A stretch of 64,000 nucleotides of DNA from JAUMBM01 sp964441755 (GTDB taxonomy: Bacteria; Bacteroidota; Bacteroidia; Chitinophagales; Saprospiraceae): assembly GCA_964441755.1 (NCBI GenBank), contig CAYTVG010000006.1:124001-188000 (forward strand), written 5' to 3'. Under the pieces are notes generated by a model that was given only the letters and a program-made list of their open reading frames with translations, made no database searches and was not told where the DNA came from. A program made the position numbers and the translations under genes. Below are positions 54,468 to 63,191 of the stretch, piece by piece (positions within the stretch are counted from its first letter, which is position 1; every line of letters begins with the position of its first letter).

Positions 54468-54527
54468 CGCGATCATGCACAGAAAAACACCTCATTTTTG
54501 CCTCCGGCAGCAAATCCCCGACACGCT
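54468..54527. repeat. Dispersed CGCGA element, copy B (comEC/queD divergent region)
   Basis: CGCGATCATGCACAG, AAAAACACCTCA, then TTTTTGCCTCCGGCAGCAAA and CCCCGACACGCTG. Over the segment AACACCTC to ACACNCT it matches copy A at most positions (AACACCTC, TTTTGCC, CCGGCAG, AAATCCC, then GAACAC or CGACAC). It lies about 150 nt upstream of both comEC (minus) and queD (plus). The rest of 54321-54672 holds the queD promoter but no gene. Confidence 0.6.
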
Positions 54528-54583
54528 GCAACGCATATCTGTACTGCACAAGATAATAAGTTGCCGGCGACGCAGGAAGATAA

Positions 54584-54616
54584 TTGAACAAAAAAAAATG
54601 CAAGTCCCTAACTTTG
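54584..54616 (+). promoter_or_regulatory. Predicted promoter of queD
   Basis: TTG (54584-54586), 22-nt spacer, TAACTTTG (54609-54616). The queD start is at 54673, giving a leader of about 50 nt. I see no preQ1-type riboswitch in it. Confidence 0.6.
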
Positions 54617-54672
54617 CAGTGCCGCTAGCCGGGCTGTTGCCCTGTGGTGGTAAAAAAAGCACATAAACGCAC

Positions 54673-55035
54673 ATGGAATTATACAAAGAATTTTCTTTTG
54701 ACTCAGCGCACTGGCTGCCCTATGTTGCAGAAGACCACAAGTGTCGCCGCGTCCATGGCCACACCTATGTTGTGCGCCTTTACGTGCGTGGCGAACTCGA
54801 CCCGGTGCTGGGTTGGGTGATAGACTTCGCTGTCATCAAAGATGTATGGAAGCCGCTACAGGAGCAACTTGACCACCGCCTGCTCAATGATATCCCGGGG
54901 CTCGAAAACCCAACCGCCGAGAATATGGCGATCTGGATCTGGCGACAGGTAAAGCCCGGGCTGCCTATGCTCAGCCAGGTGATGGTCTGTGAAAATGCGA
55001 GCAGTGGCGTGATTTACAAAGGAGAATTTGAATAG
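54673..55035 (+). CDS. queD: 6-carboxytetrahydropterin synthase QueD
   Basis: Makes 6-carboxy-5,6,7,8-tetrahydropterin from dihydroneopterin triphosphate for queuosine synthesis (or the related 6-pyruvoyl-tetrahydropterin reaction). 120 residues. Zinc ligands His13, His28 and His30 (SAHW, HGH), catalytic Cys24 (CRRVHGH), the Asp-His pair in QLDHRLLN (67-68) and the pterin-binding Glu in VCENASSG (about 107) are all present, with NPTAENMA typical of QueD. Followed 12 nt later by the pseudo-protease/YbjN-like gene. Confidence 0.93.
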   Translation: MELYKEFSFDSAHWLPYVAEDHKCRRVHGHTYVVRLYVRGELDPVLGWVIDFAVIKDVWKPLQEQLDHRLLNDIPGLENPTAENMAIWIWRQVKPGLPMLSQVMVCENASSGVIYKGEFE

Positions 55036-55047
55036 CCACGGCCAGCG

Positions 55048-56136
55048 ATGAAAGAAAAACTCCCGGCCGATATCCGCTCTGCACTGGTCAAAGTGTCGAC
55101 ACCTTTCAGCATCGGCTCCGGGCTACTGCTACCCGAACAGGGGCTGCTTGCAACCGGCATTGGGCAACTGTCGGGGCAACGCGAGGCTGTGGTGAAGCAT
55201 CCACAGTTGGGGCATCAACCGGCAAGGGTAGTTTTTCTGGATTATTCCGCCCAATTTGCGCTGCTGCGCCTGTCGGCCAACCTGTCCGGGCTACGCCCCG
55301 TACGCCTGGCAGATGCACCCGAGCCGGGTTCGCTGGTATTTATGCTTTACCGTCGGGGACGTCGCGGCTGTGCGAGTCTGCCAGCCGATCTGCTGGCGGC
55401 ACAGGCAGGCAGGCTGCAATTGCAGCCGCTGCTGGATACCGAGCGGATGGAGACTGCCGACGATCTGCTCGTAGTCAACGAATCGGGACAATTGATTGGC
55501 TTCTCCAACACAGCATATTTTACAACACCGGATGGCGCCCGGGCACACAGCCTGCAGCCCTTGCAGGAAGCCGTCCGTTTTCTCTGCGATCACCCGACCG
55601 CCAGCGCCGCCCGCTGCGAAAGCTGCGGCAGCCTGGCCATAGCCGACCCAGCCACCGTTGTCTGCCCCGTTTGCAACAGCCCACTGCAAACACCCTGGCA
55701 GCTGCGCGAATACGAGCCGGAAGGCATCTCCCGCACCATAGAGCAGATACTCGAAAAACTCGGTTATCAGCCAGCGCTGGCCAGAGTGGGCTGCAATACC
55801 TGGCGGCTGCAGGAGGCCCCAAAACCGGTATCCCTTACCTACCACCCGCCAACAGGCCTGCTGTCGGCAGATGCTACGCTCTGCTACCTCCCCCCCGGGC
55901 ACGAACAAGCACTTTATGACTACCTCCTGCGGGAAAATTACAGCTTGCGGGGTATGAATATCAACAGCCGCGGTACGCGTGTACAGCTTAGCCTCCTTAT
56001 CTATGACTGCTATTTACAGCCAGATACGGCGCTTCGGCAGCTACAGCTTTTCTTTGAATGCACCCGCGCCTACAGCCTGGATCTGGAAAACAAGTACGGA
56101 AGGCTGCAAAAAATGCATTCAGATGAAGAAGAATGA
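55048..56136 (+). CDS. Protease-like/zinc-ribbon/YbjN-like fusion protein
   Basis: 362 residues. Residues 1 to about 185 look like a trypsin/HtrA fold (VKVSTPFSIGSGLLLPEQGLL, DYSAQFALLRL, VVNESGQLIGFSN) but lack the catalytic residues: where TNxHVV is expected there is ATGIGQL, and no GNSGGP occurs. A zinc ribbon follows (CESCGS and CPVCN, about 190-210). The last 150 residues (ISRTIEQILEKLGYQ to TRAYSLDLENKYGR) resemble the YbjN/type III chaperone-like fold. No signal peptide, so probably cytosolic. Close behind queD (12 nt). Function unknown; a binding or scaffold role is inference. Confidence 0.65.
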   Translation: MKEKLPADIRSALVKVSTPFSIGSGLLLPEQGLLATGIGQLSGQREAVVKHPQLGHQPARVVFLDYSAQFALLRLSANLSGLRPVRLADAPEPGSLVFMLYRRGRRGCASLPADLLAAQAGRLQLQPLLDTERMETADDLLVVNESGQLIGFSNTAYFTTPDGARAHSLQPLQEAVRFLCDHPTASAARCESCGSLAIADPATVVCPVCNSPLQTPWQLREYEPEGISRTIEQILEKLGYQPALARVGCNTWRLQEAPKPVSLTYHPPTGLLSADATLCYLPPGHEQALYDYLLRENYSLRGMNINSRGTRVQLSLLIYDCYLQPDTALRQLQLFFECTRAYSLDLENKYGRLQKMHSDEEE

Positions 56137-56386
56137 TTAACTTTGTTGAGAAGCGCAATAGGCAGCCTGTGGAGTCCGTTGAAATAGCATTAATTAACAG
56201 TACGGTAGCGGAGGAGACAACCGGAATGATCGACTGTCGCGATGGCATTCGTGCCTCAAAAATGTCAACCCCCATATATTTTTGTTAATTTTTTGCGGTC
56301 TTATTGCAGATTCCCGTATTATTGTTGCTCCATTTGACAAACTAAAAGAATCTGATCTGGTTACAGCTTTACAAATTACCGCCAAT

Positions 56387-57445
56387 ATGAAAATAATCAA
56401 GTCGCTTTACCTGACTGGTGTGCTGATGCTCGGACTAACAGGCTTGCTGGCGCAGGACATTCACTTCTCTCAGTTTTACCTGTCACCACTAAACCTCAAT
56501 CCCGCCATGACGGGCGTGATGAACTGCAACGTACGGCTTACGGCCAACTACCGCAATCAGTGGGCCAGCGTATTGGGGCAAAATTCCTTCCGCACCTACT
56601 CTGTCTCTTATGATCAACGTATTGCTTCCGGCCGCAACGACTACTTTGGTGTAGGCGGCACTTTTTGGGGTGATCGTGCAGGGGAGGCCAATTTTTCGAC
56701 CCTGACGGGCAAGTTGTCAGGCTCTTATTCGAAAAAAATGGGTGGTGGCCGCAATTATGGCAACTACCTTGTATTTGGTGTTGAAGCGGGTGTTGCACAG
56801 CGCAGCCTCGATTTCCTGAAGCTTCGCTGGGGTCTGCAGCATGACGGCCGTGGTGGCTATGACGGCTCACTGGATCCGGGAGAAACTACTTTCAACCGCG
56901 ACGAGTTTCTCTTTGCTGACCTGGGCGCAGGCTTGTTGTGGTTCATGGTCTTTGATGCCAACAACAGTCTTTATCTGGGCGGTGCTTTTCACCACCTCAA
57001 CCGCGCCAATCAGTCTTTTGACAGCAATGACGAGGACCTGCTCTACAGCCGCTTTACAGCGCATGCCGGTGGCGAATTTTTGGTCAGCCGCCGCTTTGGT
57101 CTGCTGCCGGGTGTCATCATCATGAGCCAGGGGCCTTCTTTCCAGGTCAATGCAGGTACCAGCTTCAAGTTTTTGTTGCAGCCAGCCAGTAAGACGCAGG
57201 GCAGCCAGTCCTTCCAGTTTGGTCTTTGGACGCGTGTGTCCAACAAGATCGATAGTGGTGTGCTGACAGATGCTGCTATTCTGTCGACGCGCTTTGACTA
57301 CGACAATTTCAGCCTGGGCTTCAGCTATGACCTCAACGTCTCCCAGTTCCGCCCGGCAACCAATGGCAATGGCGGTTTTGAACTGGCGCTGGTATACAAG
57401 ATATGCGGACCCGCACGCAGGGGTATTTACTGCCCTGAGTTCTAG
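56387..57445 (+). CDS. PorP/SprF-family T9SS-associated outer-membrane protein
   Basis: 352 residues from ATG 56387 (MKIIKSLYLTGVLMLGLTGL), with a signal peptide ending at LLAQ; the frame is open from 56282. The mature start DIHFSQFYLSPLNLNPAMTG and the segment TANYRNQWASV are the PorP/SprF family signature, followed by amphipathic beta-strands of a barrel. SprF-type proteins pair with surface proteins that carry type-B sorting domains, such as SprB; no such partner is adjacent. A TATTTTTG -7 box lies at 56277-56284, inside the open frame but upstream of this start. Confidence 0.9.
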   Translation: MKIIKSLYLTGVLMLGLTGLLAQDIHFSQFYLSPLNLNPAMTGVMNCNVRLTANYRNQWASVLGQNSFRTYSVSYDQRIASGRNDYFGVGGTFWGDRAGEANFSTLTGKLSGSYSKKMGGGRNYGNYLVFGVEAGVAQRSLDFLKLRWGLQHDGRGGYDGSLDPGETTFNRDEFLFADLGAGLLWFMVFDANNSLYLGGAFHHLNRANQSFDSNDEDLLYSRFTAHAGGEFLVSRRFGLLPGVIIMSQGPSFQVNAGTSFKFLLQPASKTQGSQSFQFGLWTRVSNKIDSGVLTDAAILSTRFDYDNFSLGFSYDLNVSQFRPATNGNGGFELALVYKICGPARRGIYCPEF

Positions 57446-57464
57446 TTCATATACAACGATAGCG

Positions 57465-57510
57465 AAACAAAACAGGCTGGTGCTTCTTCGAAGGCCAGCC
57501 TGTTTTGTTT
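57465..57510 (+). terminator. Terminator-like inverted repeat after the PorP/SprF gene
   Basis: 16-bp perfect arms AAACAAAACAGGCTGG/CCAGCCTGTTTTGTTT around a 14-nt loop containing CTTCGAAG, 19 nt after the stop. The right arm supplies a T-rich stretch, so it can act as an intrinsic terminator; it also fits the palindrome family. Confidence 0.7.
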
Positions 57511-57643
57511 TTGGGTGCTCATTGGTTATTATGTATCGCCTTTACGCGTATTGGGTATTTTGTTGTCGGCTCAAAATGGCTCTTATGCCAAGGGTTGCCT
57601 TTTTGGGGTCAGGCAGTACACTTCTTCAAAAGCGCAAAACCCA

Positions 57644-57687
57644 CGAAAAAAATACTTATTTTTATCTGCGACAAAAATCCCCTAACT
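57644..57687. repeat. Dispersed CGCGA-like element, copy E (weak)
   Basis: CGAAAAAAATACTTATTTTT, then ATCTGCGACAAAAATCCCCTAAC. It aligns with the central part of copy B (GAAAAACACCTCATTTTTGCC, AAATCCCC) but lacks the GCC-N3-GGC core. It lies about 40 nt before the YgjP-type gene. Confidence 0.3.
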
Positions 57688-57724
57688 TTTTCTGCTACCA
57701 ATTTTTGTCTAACAGCTTTACACT

Positions 57725-58474
57725 ATGCACACGGAGTATACGCTGCTCAGTTTTGACAATTATGAAATTCCGGTAAAAATTGTCCGTGAGCATCGGCACA
57801 GTATTCGCTCTGCCTTTGGCAAAGACCACCTCATCATTCGGTTTCCGGTATTCATAGACAAGACCGCTGAGGAGCACTACCGGCAGCATCTGCGCGAGTG
57901 GCTGTTGGCGCAGGAAGCGAGCAGGCCGGGGCTGCTCACGCGCTATGAGCGCAGGGGTGACTACACAACAGGAGATACCCTCATCATCCTTGGCAAGTCC
58001 TATCAAATCAGCCTGCTCGAAGAAGAGCGCAAGACCTGCACCGCCAGACTGTCAGGCGACCACATAAGCCTTCACATCGACCGGAAGCTGTCCGGCTACG
58101 ACCGCAAGCTAGCCATCCGCAGCCTGCTCAGCAGGCTATTGTCCAATATATATACCCCTGTTTTTCAACGACGAACCCACGAGCTTGCTGCCCAGCATTT
58201 TGAAAATCAGCTGCGGCGCCCTATCAGGCATGTCAGGTTCAAGTACAACCACAGCAATTGGGGATCCTGTTCCAATACCGGCAACATCAACCTCAGCACG
58301 CGCTTGCTGCTGGCACCCGCCGAGGTCATTGACTATGTTATCATACACGAACTCGCCCACCTGATAGAGCTCAACCACTCCGATCGCTTTTGGTATTGGG
58401 TTGCCAAAGCTATGCCCGACTATGTGAGACACGAAAAATGGCTCAAAGAGTATGGCCATCAGTGTGATTTTTAG
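57725..58474 (+). CDS. YgjP-type M48 metallopeptidase (SprT-like)
   Basis: 249 residues. The zinc site HELAH is in IIHELAHLIELNHSDRFWYWV (about residue 208), with NWGSCSNTGNINLSTRLLLAP before it; this is the DUF45/YgjP signature. The final Glu ligand is expected in the following helix region. Family members are cytosolic putative metalloproteases of uncertain substrate, sometimes linked to restriction-modification loci; none is here. It is followed 60 nt later by alaS, which has its own promoter. Confidence 0.88.
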   Translation: MHTEYTLLSFDNYEIPVKIVREHRHSIRSAFGKDHLIIRFPVFIDKTAEEHYRQHLREWLLAQEASRPGLLTRYERRGDYTTGDTLIILGKSYQISLLEEERKTCTARLSGDHISLHIDRKLSGYDRKLAIRSLLSRLLSNIYTPVFQRRTHELAAQHFENQLRRPIRHVRFKYNHSNWGSCSNTGNINLSTRLLLAPAEVIDYVIIHELAHLIELNHSDRFWYWVAKAMPDYVRHEKWLKEYGHQCDF

Positions 58475-58479
58475 GGCTG

Positions 58480-58512
58480 TTGTAGTTTTTAGGCTTGCTA
58501 GTTGTATCTTTG
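58480..58512 (+). promoter_or_regulatory. Predicted promoter of alaS
   Basis: TTG (58480-58482), 22-nt spacer, TATCTTTG (58505-58512), followed by a start codon at 58534 or 58537. The leader is about 15-18 nt. Confidence 0.65.
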
Positions 58513-58533
58513 TGGCCCATAAAATGACAAACC

Positions 58534-61164
58534 ATGATGAAGGCCAGTGAAATCCGGCAACAGTTTTTGGATTTCTTCCGCGACAAGCAGCATAAGATTG
58601 TACCCTCTGCGCCCATCGTCAACAGGGAAGACCCCACGCTGATGTTTACCAATGCAGGCATGAACCAGTTCAAGGATTTTTTCCTTGGCAATGCCACGCC
58701 TGACAACCCACGTATAGCCGATACGCAAAAATGTATGCGGGTGAGTGGTAAGCACAACGACCTGGAGGATGTTGGCCGTGACGGTACGCACCACACCATG
58801 TTTGAGATGCTGGGCAACTGGTCGATTGGCGATTATTTCAAGGAGGAGGCACTGAGCTGGTCGTGGGAACTCCTGACCAGCGTTTACGGCATAGCTCCTG
58901 ACCGACTGTATGCCACGGTTTTTGGAGGTGACGAGCGGGAAAAATTGCCTGCCGATGATGAGGCGAAAAGCATCTGGCTTCGTTTTTTGCCTGCTGACCG
59001 GGTGCTGTACGGCAATAAGAAAGATAATTTTTGGGAGATGGGCGATACGGGTCCCTGTGGTCCCTGCTCAGAAATACATGTAGACCTGCGGTCGGACGAG
59101 GAGCGTGCAGCCCAGCCCGGGCATTTGCTGGTCAACACCGACCATCCGCGGGTGATTGAAATCTGGAACAACGTATTTATCCAGTTCAACCGCAAAGCCG
59201 ACGGTCAGTTGGAGGCGCTACCGGCCAGCCACGTAGATACGGGAATGGGCTTTGAACGCCTTTGCATGGTGCTGCAGGGCAAGACAGCGACCTATGATAC
59301 CGATATATTTACGCCTCTCATCCGTTTCATTGAGCAGGTATCCGGCAAGCAATACACGGCCAGCTACGCCCCTGAGGCCAAGAGTGATATGGCTATGCGG
59401 GTTGTTGCCGACCACATTCGGGCGGTAGCTTTCACCATTGCCGATGGCCAGCTGCCCGCCAGTGGCGGTGCGGGCTATGTCGTCCGGCGCATCCTGCGCC
59501 GTGCGGTGCGCTATTACTACTCCTTCCTCAACATCCGCGAGCCCTTCCTGCACCGGCTCATCGCGGTGCTGGCGCAGGAGATGGGCAGCTGCTTTCCTGA
59601 GCTTGCACAGCAGCGCGAGCAGGTGGCCCGCATCATTGAAGGCGAAGAAAAAGCTTTCCTGCATACACTTGAAAATGGTTTGCACCGCTTTGATGCGCTG
59701 CAAATAACCGATGGGCAGATCAACGGACAGGATGCTTTTGAACTATACGATACCTTTGGCTTTCCCATTGACCTCACCCGACTGCTGGCTACCGAAAAAG
59801 GCCTTACCGTCGATGAAGCAGGCTTTGAAAAAGCACTGCAGCAGCAAAAAGAGCGCTCCCGCGCTGATGCTGCCAAGGAGGTGGGCGACTGGACTGTTCT
59901 ACATGAACACGAGAGCGTACATTTCGAGGGCTATGATCAGCTGATTGTCTACCAGGCGCAGATCATCAAGTACCGGACTGTAAAAATCAAAGGCCAGGAC
60001 AGCTACCAATTGGTGCTCAATCATACACCTTTTTATGCTGAAAGCGGCGGCCAGACAGGCGATACAGGCGAGCTGTTTGTGGGTGCTGAAAGAATAGAAG
60101 TGGTGGATACACAAAAAGAGAATGACCTCATCATTCATTTGGTCAACCAGCTGCCGACCAATCCGGGGCTGCCTGTCACCGCTTCCGTGCATGCAACGCG
60201 CCGAAGGGCAATTTCCTGTCACCACAGTGCTGTACACCTCATGCATGCTGCCCTGCACGAAGTGCTGGGGCCACACGCACTCCAAAAAGGTCAGGACGTC
60301 ACTGACGAGCGCCTGCGCTTCGACTTCTCGCACTTCCAAAAAGTTACTGAAGAGGAGCTCACGCGCATTGAGCAGATCGTCAACCGCAAAATTCGGGAAA
60401 ATATAGCGCTCGACGAGCGCCGCAACGTACCCATTGACGAGGCCCGGCAGTCGGGTGCTATGATGCTTTTCGGTGAAAAATACGGTGAGTTTGTGCGCAT
60501 CATCACCTTTGACGCCGGTTTTTCGGTAGAACTCTGTGGCGGTACACATGTCACTTCAACGGGTGAGATCGGCTTGTTCCGGATCGTCTCTGAAGGTGCT
60601 GTGGCTGCCGGTATCCGCCGTATTGAGGCGGTAGCAGCAGATGCTGCCGAGCAGTGGCTCAATGACCAGCTCGCCGACCTGCAGGAAATCCGGCAACTGC
60701 TGCGGCAGCCGCGGCAGGCAGCCCGGGCGGTTGAAGCCTTACAGGAAGAAGTACGGCAGCTGCGGAAAGAAAAAGAACAGTTGCAGACAGCACAGGCGGC
60801 AGGTCTCAAAGACCAGCTGCTCAGCCAGTTTACCCAACTACCCGATTTCAAAATTCTCGCAGCCCGAGTACCTGTTGCTGATGCCAACGCCATCAAAACG
60901 CTGGCTTTCCAGCTCGAAAAAGAGGCGGCACCGGCAGCCATCCTGCTTGGCAATGAGAGCGATGGTAAGCCTATGCTCACCCTCATCCTTTCCAAATCAC
61001 TGTCCGACAGTGGTGCACTCAATGCCTCCCAGCTCATTCGCGAGCTGGCCAAAGACATTCAGGGCGGCGGCGGCGGCCAACCCTTCTTTGCAACAGCAGG
61101 TGGAAAAAATCTCAGCGGACTGGACAGCGCGCTGGCCAGGTTTGCTGCGGTACTTCAGCCTTAG
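58534..61164 (+). CDS. alaS: Alanyl-tRNA synthetase
   Basis: Class II synthetase that charges tRNA-Ala. 876 residues, full length: catalytic core (TLMFTNAGMNQFKDFFLG; GCGDTGPCGPC-like region reads EMGDTGPCGPCSEIH), editing domain with the zinc motif HHSAVHLMHAAL and CGGTHVTSTGEIG, a coiled coil (about 725-770) and the C-terminal GGGGGQPFFATAGGK domain. It starts with two Met codons (58534 and 58537); both are possible. It ends at a pair of palindromes shared with a convergent protease gene. Confidence 0.97.
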   Translation: MMKASEIRQQFLDFFRDKQHKIVPSAPIVNREDPTLMFTNAGMNQFKDFFLGNATPDNPRIADTQKCMRVSGKHNDLEDVGRDGTHHTMFEMLGNWSIGDYFKEEALSWSWELLTSVYGIAPDRLYATVFGGDEREKLPADDEAKSIWLRFLPADRVLYGNKKDNFWEMGDTGPCGPCSEIHVDLRSDEERAAQPGHLLVNTDHPRVIEIWNNVFIQFNRKADGQLEALPASHVDTGMGFERLCMVLQGKTATYDTDIFTPLIRFIEQVSGKQYTASYAPEAKSDMAMRVVADHIRAVAFTIADGQLPASGGAGYVVRRILRRAVRYYYSFLNIREPFLHRLIAVLAQEMGSCFPELAQQREQVARIIEGEEKAFLHTLENGLHRFDALQITDGQINGQDAFELYDTFGFPIDLTRLLATEKGLTVDEAGFEKALQQQKERSRADAAKEVGDWTVLHEHESVHFEGYDQLIVYQAQIIKYRTVKIKGQDSYQLVLNHTPFYAESGGQTGDTGELFVGAERIEVVDTQKENDLIIHLVNQLPTNPGLPVTASVHATRRRAISCHHSAVHLMHAALHEVLGPHALQKGQDVTDERLRFDFSHFQKVTEEELTRIEQIVNRKIRENIALDERRNVPIDEARQSGAMMLFGEKYGEFVRIITFDAGFSVELCGGTHVTSTGEIGLFRIVSEGAVAAGIRRIEAVAADAAEQWLNDQLADLQEIRQLLRQPRQAARAVEALQEEVRQLRKEKEQLQTAQAAGLKDQLLSQFTQLPDFKILAARVPVADANAIKTLAFQLEKEAAPAAILLGNESDGKPMLTLILSKSLSDSGALNASQLIRELAKDIQGGGGGQPFFATAGGKNLSGLDSALARFAAVLQP

Positions 61165-61177
61165 TGCTCGCTAAACG

Positions 61178-61265
61178 ACAGCCTTTTATTTTTTCCGAAA
61201 AAAATAAAAGGCTGTTCACGAAAAAGGGTGTTGGCAGCGGAAGCTGCCAACACCCTTTTTCGTGA
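61178..61265. repeat. Abutting AT-core and GC-core palindromes at a convergent junction
   Basis: 61178-61215: 17-bp perfect arms ACAGCCTTTTATTTTTT, loop CCGA. 61216-61265: 23-bp perfect arms TCACGAAAAAGGGTGTTGGC plus AGC, loop GGAA. No base separates them. They lie 13 nt after the alaS stop and 34 nt before the CtpA-type stop. Confidence 0.9.
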
Positions 61266-61299
61266 CTTTTGGCGAGACAATGCCACCAAAGCTACTTTA

Positions 61300-62946
61300 C
61301 TAGTTGGTTGCCCCTGCAGAGAGAACACCTTGGTAACGATGCGGATCAGACAAAATACTGATCGCCTCGCGCACCTCCTTGTCATTGCGCAACCCTATCT
61401 GTACTTTGCCGCGCTGATAGTAGTAGCGCCCGGCTATCTCTTTCTCTATCAGATCTGTAATGATTTCGCGATGACTCTGCAACTCTGTACGCTGCGCAAA
61501 ATCGATGCGCGCCTGCAGCGCTGCCAGCTCCTCTGCAGCCTGTACCCCCTCTGAGGCAAGCGCTGTCGTTACTTTTTTCAATATCTTCTCTGATTCGCTG
61601 TCGTATACAAATTGGCGGCTGCGCAGCCAGGAATCAAAGTCGGAGAAATCCGTAAATTTGAAGCGGTCGACCGAGTCAATTTCCGGGTGGCGTAGCACCC
61701 AATTGGTCACATAATCGAAGATCATGTGATCTTCCACCAAAGTTTTGACAATTCCCTCCTGGTAGGGAGGAGGCAGTACGATGTCGGGCTTCACCCCACC
61801 GCCATCGAGGACAACGCGGCCTGCTTCCGTCCGAAACTGTGCCCTGCGGGCATCCGGAATCTCAACCGGTTCACCATTTTCGTATTCGACACTCTGAATA
61901 CAGCGGCCGCTGGGGATATAATACTTAGAGGTCGTCACCTTCACCCTGGCATTATACCCCACTTCCATAGTATTCTGTACCAATCCTTTACCGTAAGAAC
62001 GCTGCCCAATGAGCACTCCGCGGTCATAATCCTGCACTACCCCGCTGACAATCTCCGAAGCCGAAGCCGAGCGCTTGTTGATTAGGATGGCCAGCGGAAT
62101 GATTGTATCGAAAGGCGTACTCATCGTACGGTACACCATATCGCGCTCTTTGATCTTACCCCGGGTAGACACCACAATCTGCTCGCGGGGAATAAAAATA
62201 TTACACAAATTAACTGCCTCATGCAGCAACCCACCTCCGTTGTTGCGCAGATCGACGATAACCCCCCGCAGTGCAGGCTGCTGCGCCTTTAGCTCCCTGA
62301 GAGCATTTTCGACGTTTCTGGCGGCATCCGGCGTAAACGTCGACAAGTATATGTAGCCAATACTGTCCGATACCATACCAAAGTAAGGAACGTTCAGTAC
62401 ATCCACGTCAGCCCGCACCAAGGTAACATCAAAATCTCCCGGCGCTCCCGGGCGGCGAATCCGCAGTACCACCTTAGAACCCGGAAAACCCCGCATTACC
62501 TCGTTGAGTTCCTCCATAGATTTGTTGCGGGCGTCGCGGCCATCAACTGCGACAATTTGATCTCCCGGCCGCAGTCCGGCCTTGTCGGCAGGCTGGTCCT
62601 TGTACAATTCCGTGATGGTCACGTAATCCCCTATCTTCTCGCTTACAGCCCCAATACCGTGATAGCGTCCCTCCGTGCTAAAACGATAGCCCTCAATATC
62701 TGCCTCGCTGATATAATTGGTGAACGGATCCAGTGAGCCCATCATGGCATCAATGCCTGTGCGCATCAGTTTACCCGGATCTATTTCATCCACATAGTTT
62801 GCGTTCAGCTCTTTGTAGACATTGGTAAACAACTCAATATTTTTGAGTATTTCAAAATACTTGTCGTTGGTTTCAGTCAGCGTGAAGGCAGAAGCAAGGA
62901 TTATCAGGGCCAGTAATGCTGGTTTTATGCCAAACACAATTCTCAT
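61300..62946 (-). CDS. C-terminal processing peptidase (S41, CtpA/Prc type)
   Basis: 548 residues. A signal anchor (IKPALLALIILASAFTL) is followed by a helical region, a PDZ domain (GDYVTITELYKDQPADKAGLRPGDQIVAV) and the S41 protease core, with nucleophile Ser in NKRSASASEIVSG (about residue 295) and Lys in GQRSYGKGLVQ (about 320). It cleaves exported proteins from their C-termini in the periplasm. Preceded by a good promoter. Any link to T9SS tail processing is not implied, since T9SS uses a dedicated sortase. Confidence 0.95.
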   Translation of the reverse strand: MRIVFGIKPALLALIILASAFTLTETNDKYFEILKNIELFTNVYKELNANYVDEIDPGKLMRTGIDAMMGSLDPFTNYISEADIEGYRFSTEGRYHGIGAVSEKIGDYVTITELYKDQPADKAGLRPGDQIVAVDGRDARNKSMEELNEVMRGFPGSKVVLRIRRPGAPGDFDVTLVRADVDVLNVPYFGMVSDSIGYIYLSTFTPDAARNVENALRELKAQQPALRGVIVDLRNNGGGLLHEAVNLCNIFIPREQIVVSTRGKIKERDMVYRTMSTPFDTIIPLAILINKRSASASEIVSGVVQDYDRGVLIGQRSYGKGLVQNTMEVGYNARVKVTTSKYYIPSGRCIQSVEYENGEPVEIPDARRAQFRTEAGRVVLDGGGVKPDIVLPPPYQEGIVKTLVEDHMIFDYVTNWVLRHPEIDSVDRFKFTDFSDFDSWLRSRQFVYDSESEKILKKVTTALASEGVQAAEELAALQARIDFAQRTELQSHREIITDLIEKEIAGRYYYQRGKVQIGLRNDKEVREAISILSDPHRYQGVLSAGATN

Positions 62947-62965
62947 AGTAAGTAATTTTAAAACC

Positions 62966-62999
62966 CAAAATTACAATCAATACGATAAATGTACCACAA
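62966..62999 (-). promoter_or_regulatory. Predicted promoter of the CtpA-type protease gene
   Basis: On the minus strand, TTG (62999-62997), 23-nt spacer, TAATTTTG (62973-62966). The start codon at 62946 gives a leader of about 15 nt. Further upstream, AGCGGG/CCCGCT (63087-63092, 63111-63116) is a weak repeat that could end the next minus-strand transcript. Confidence 0.55.
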
Positions 63000-63191
63000 T
63001 TGTTTTATCTGCCACAATTGATTTTCACAGAATTGTTTACGCATACTCCTGTCATCAAGCGGCCTGTTTATGTGACAATAAAGCTTAGCGGGCGAGGAAT
63101 TTTACATTCACCCGCTGCTGTCTGCTGATTCTGCAGGCGGCAGCCATCAGACCAGCTAAAATGGCCTGCGACTGCCAGACATCAGGCAGGA

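Noticed and set aside
54528..54672. preQ1 riboswitch upstream of queD
   Set aside because: I could not find the short C-rich hairpin plus A-rich tail pattern before the start codon; only a standard promoter is visible.
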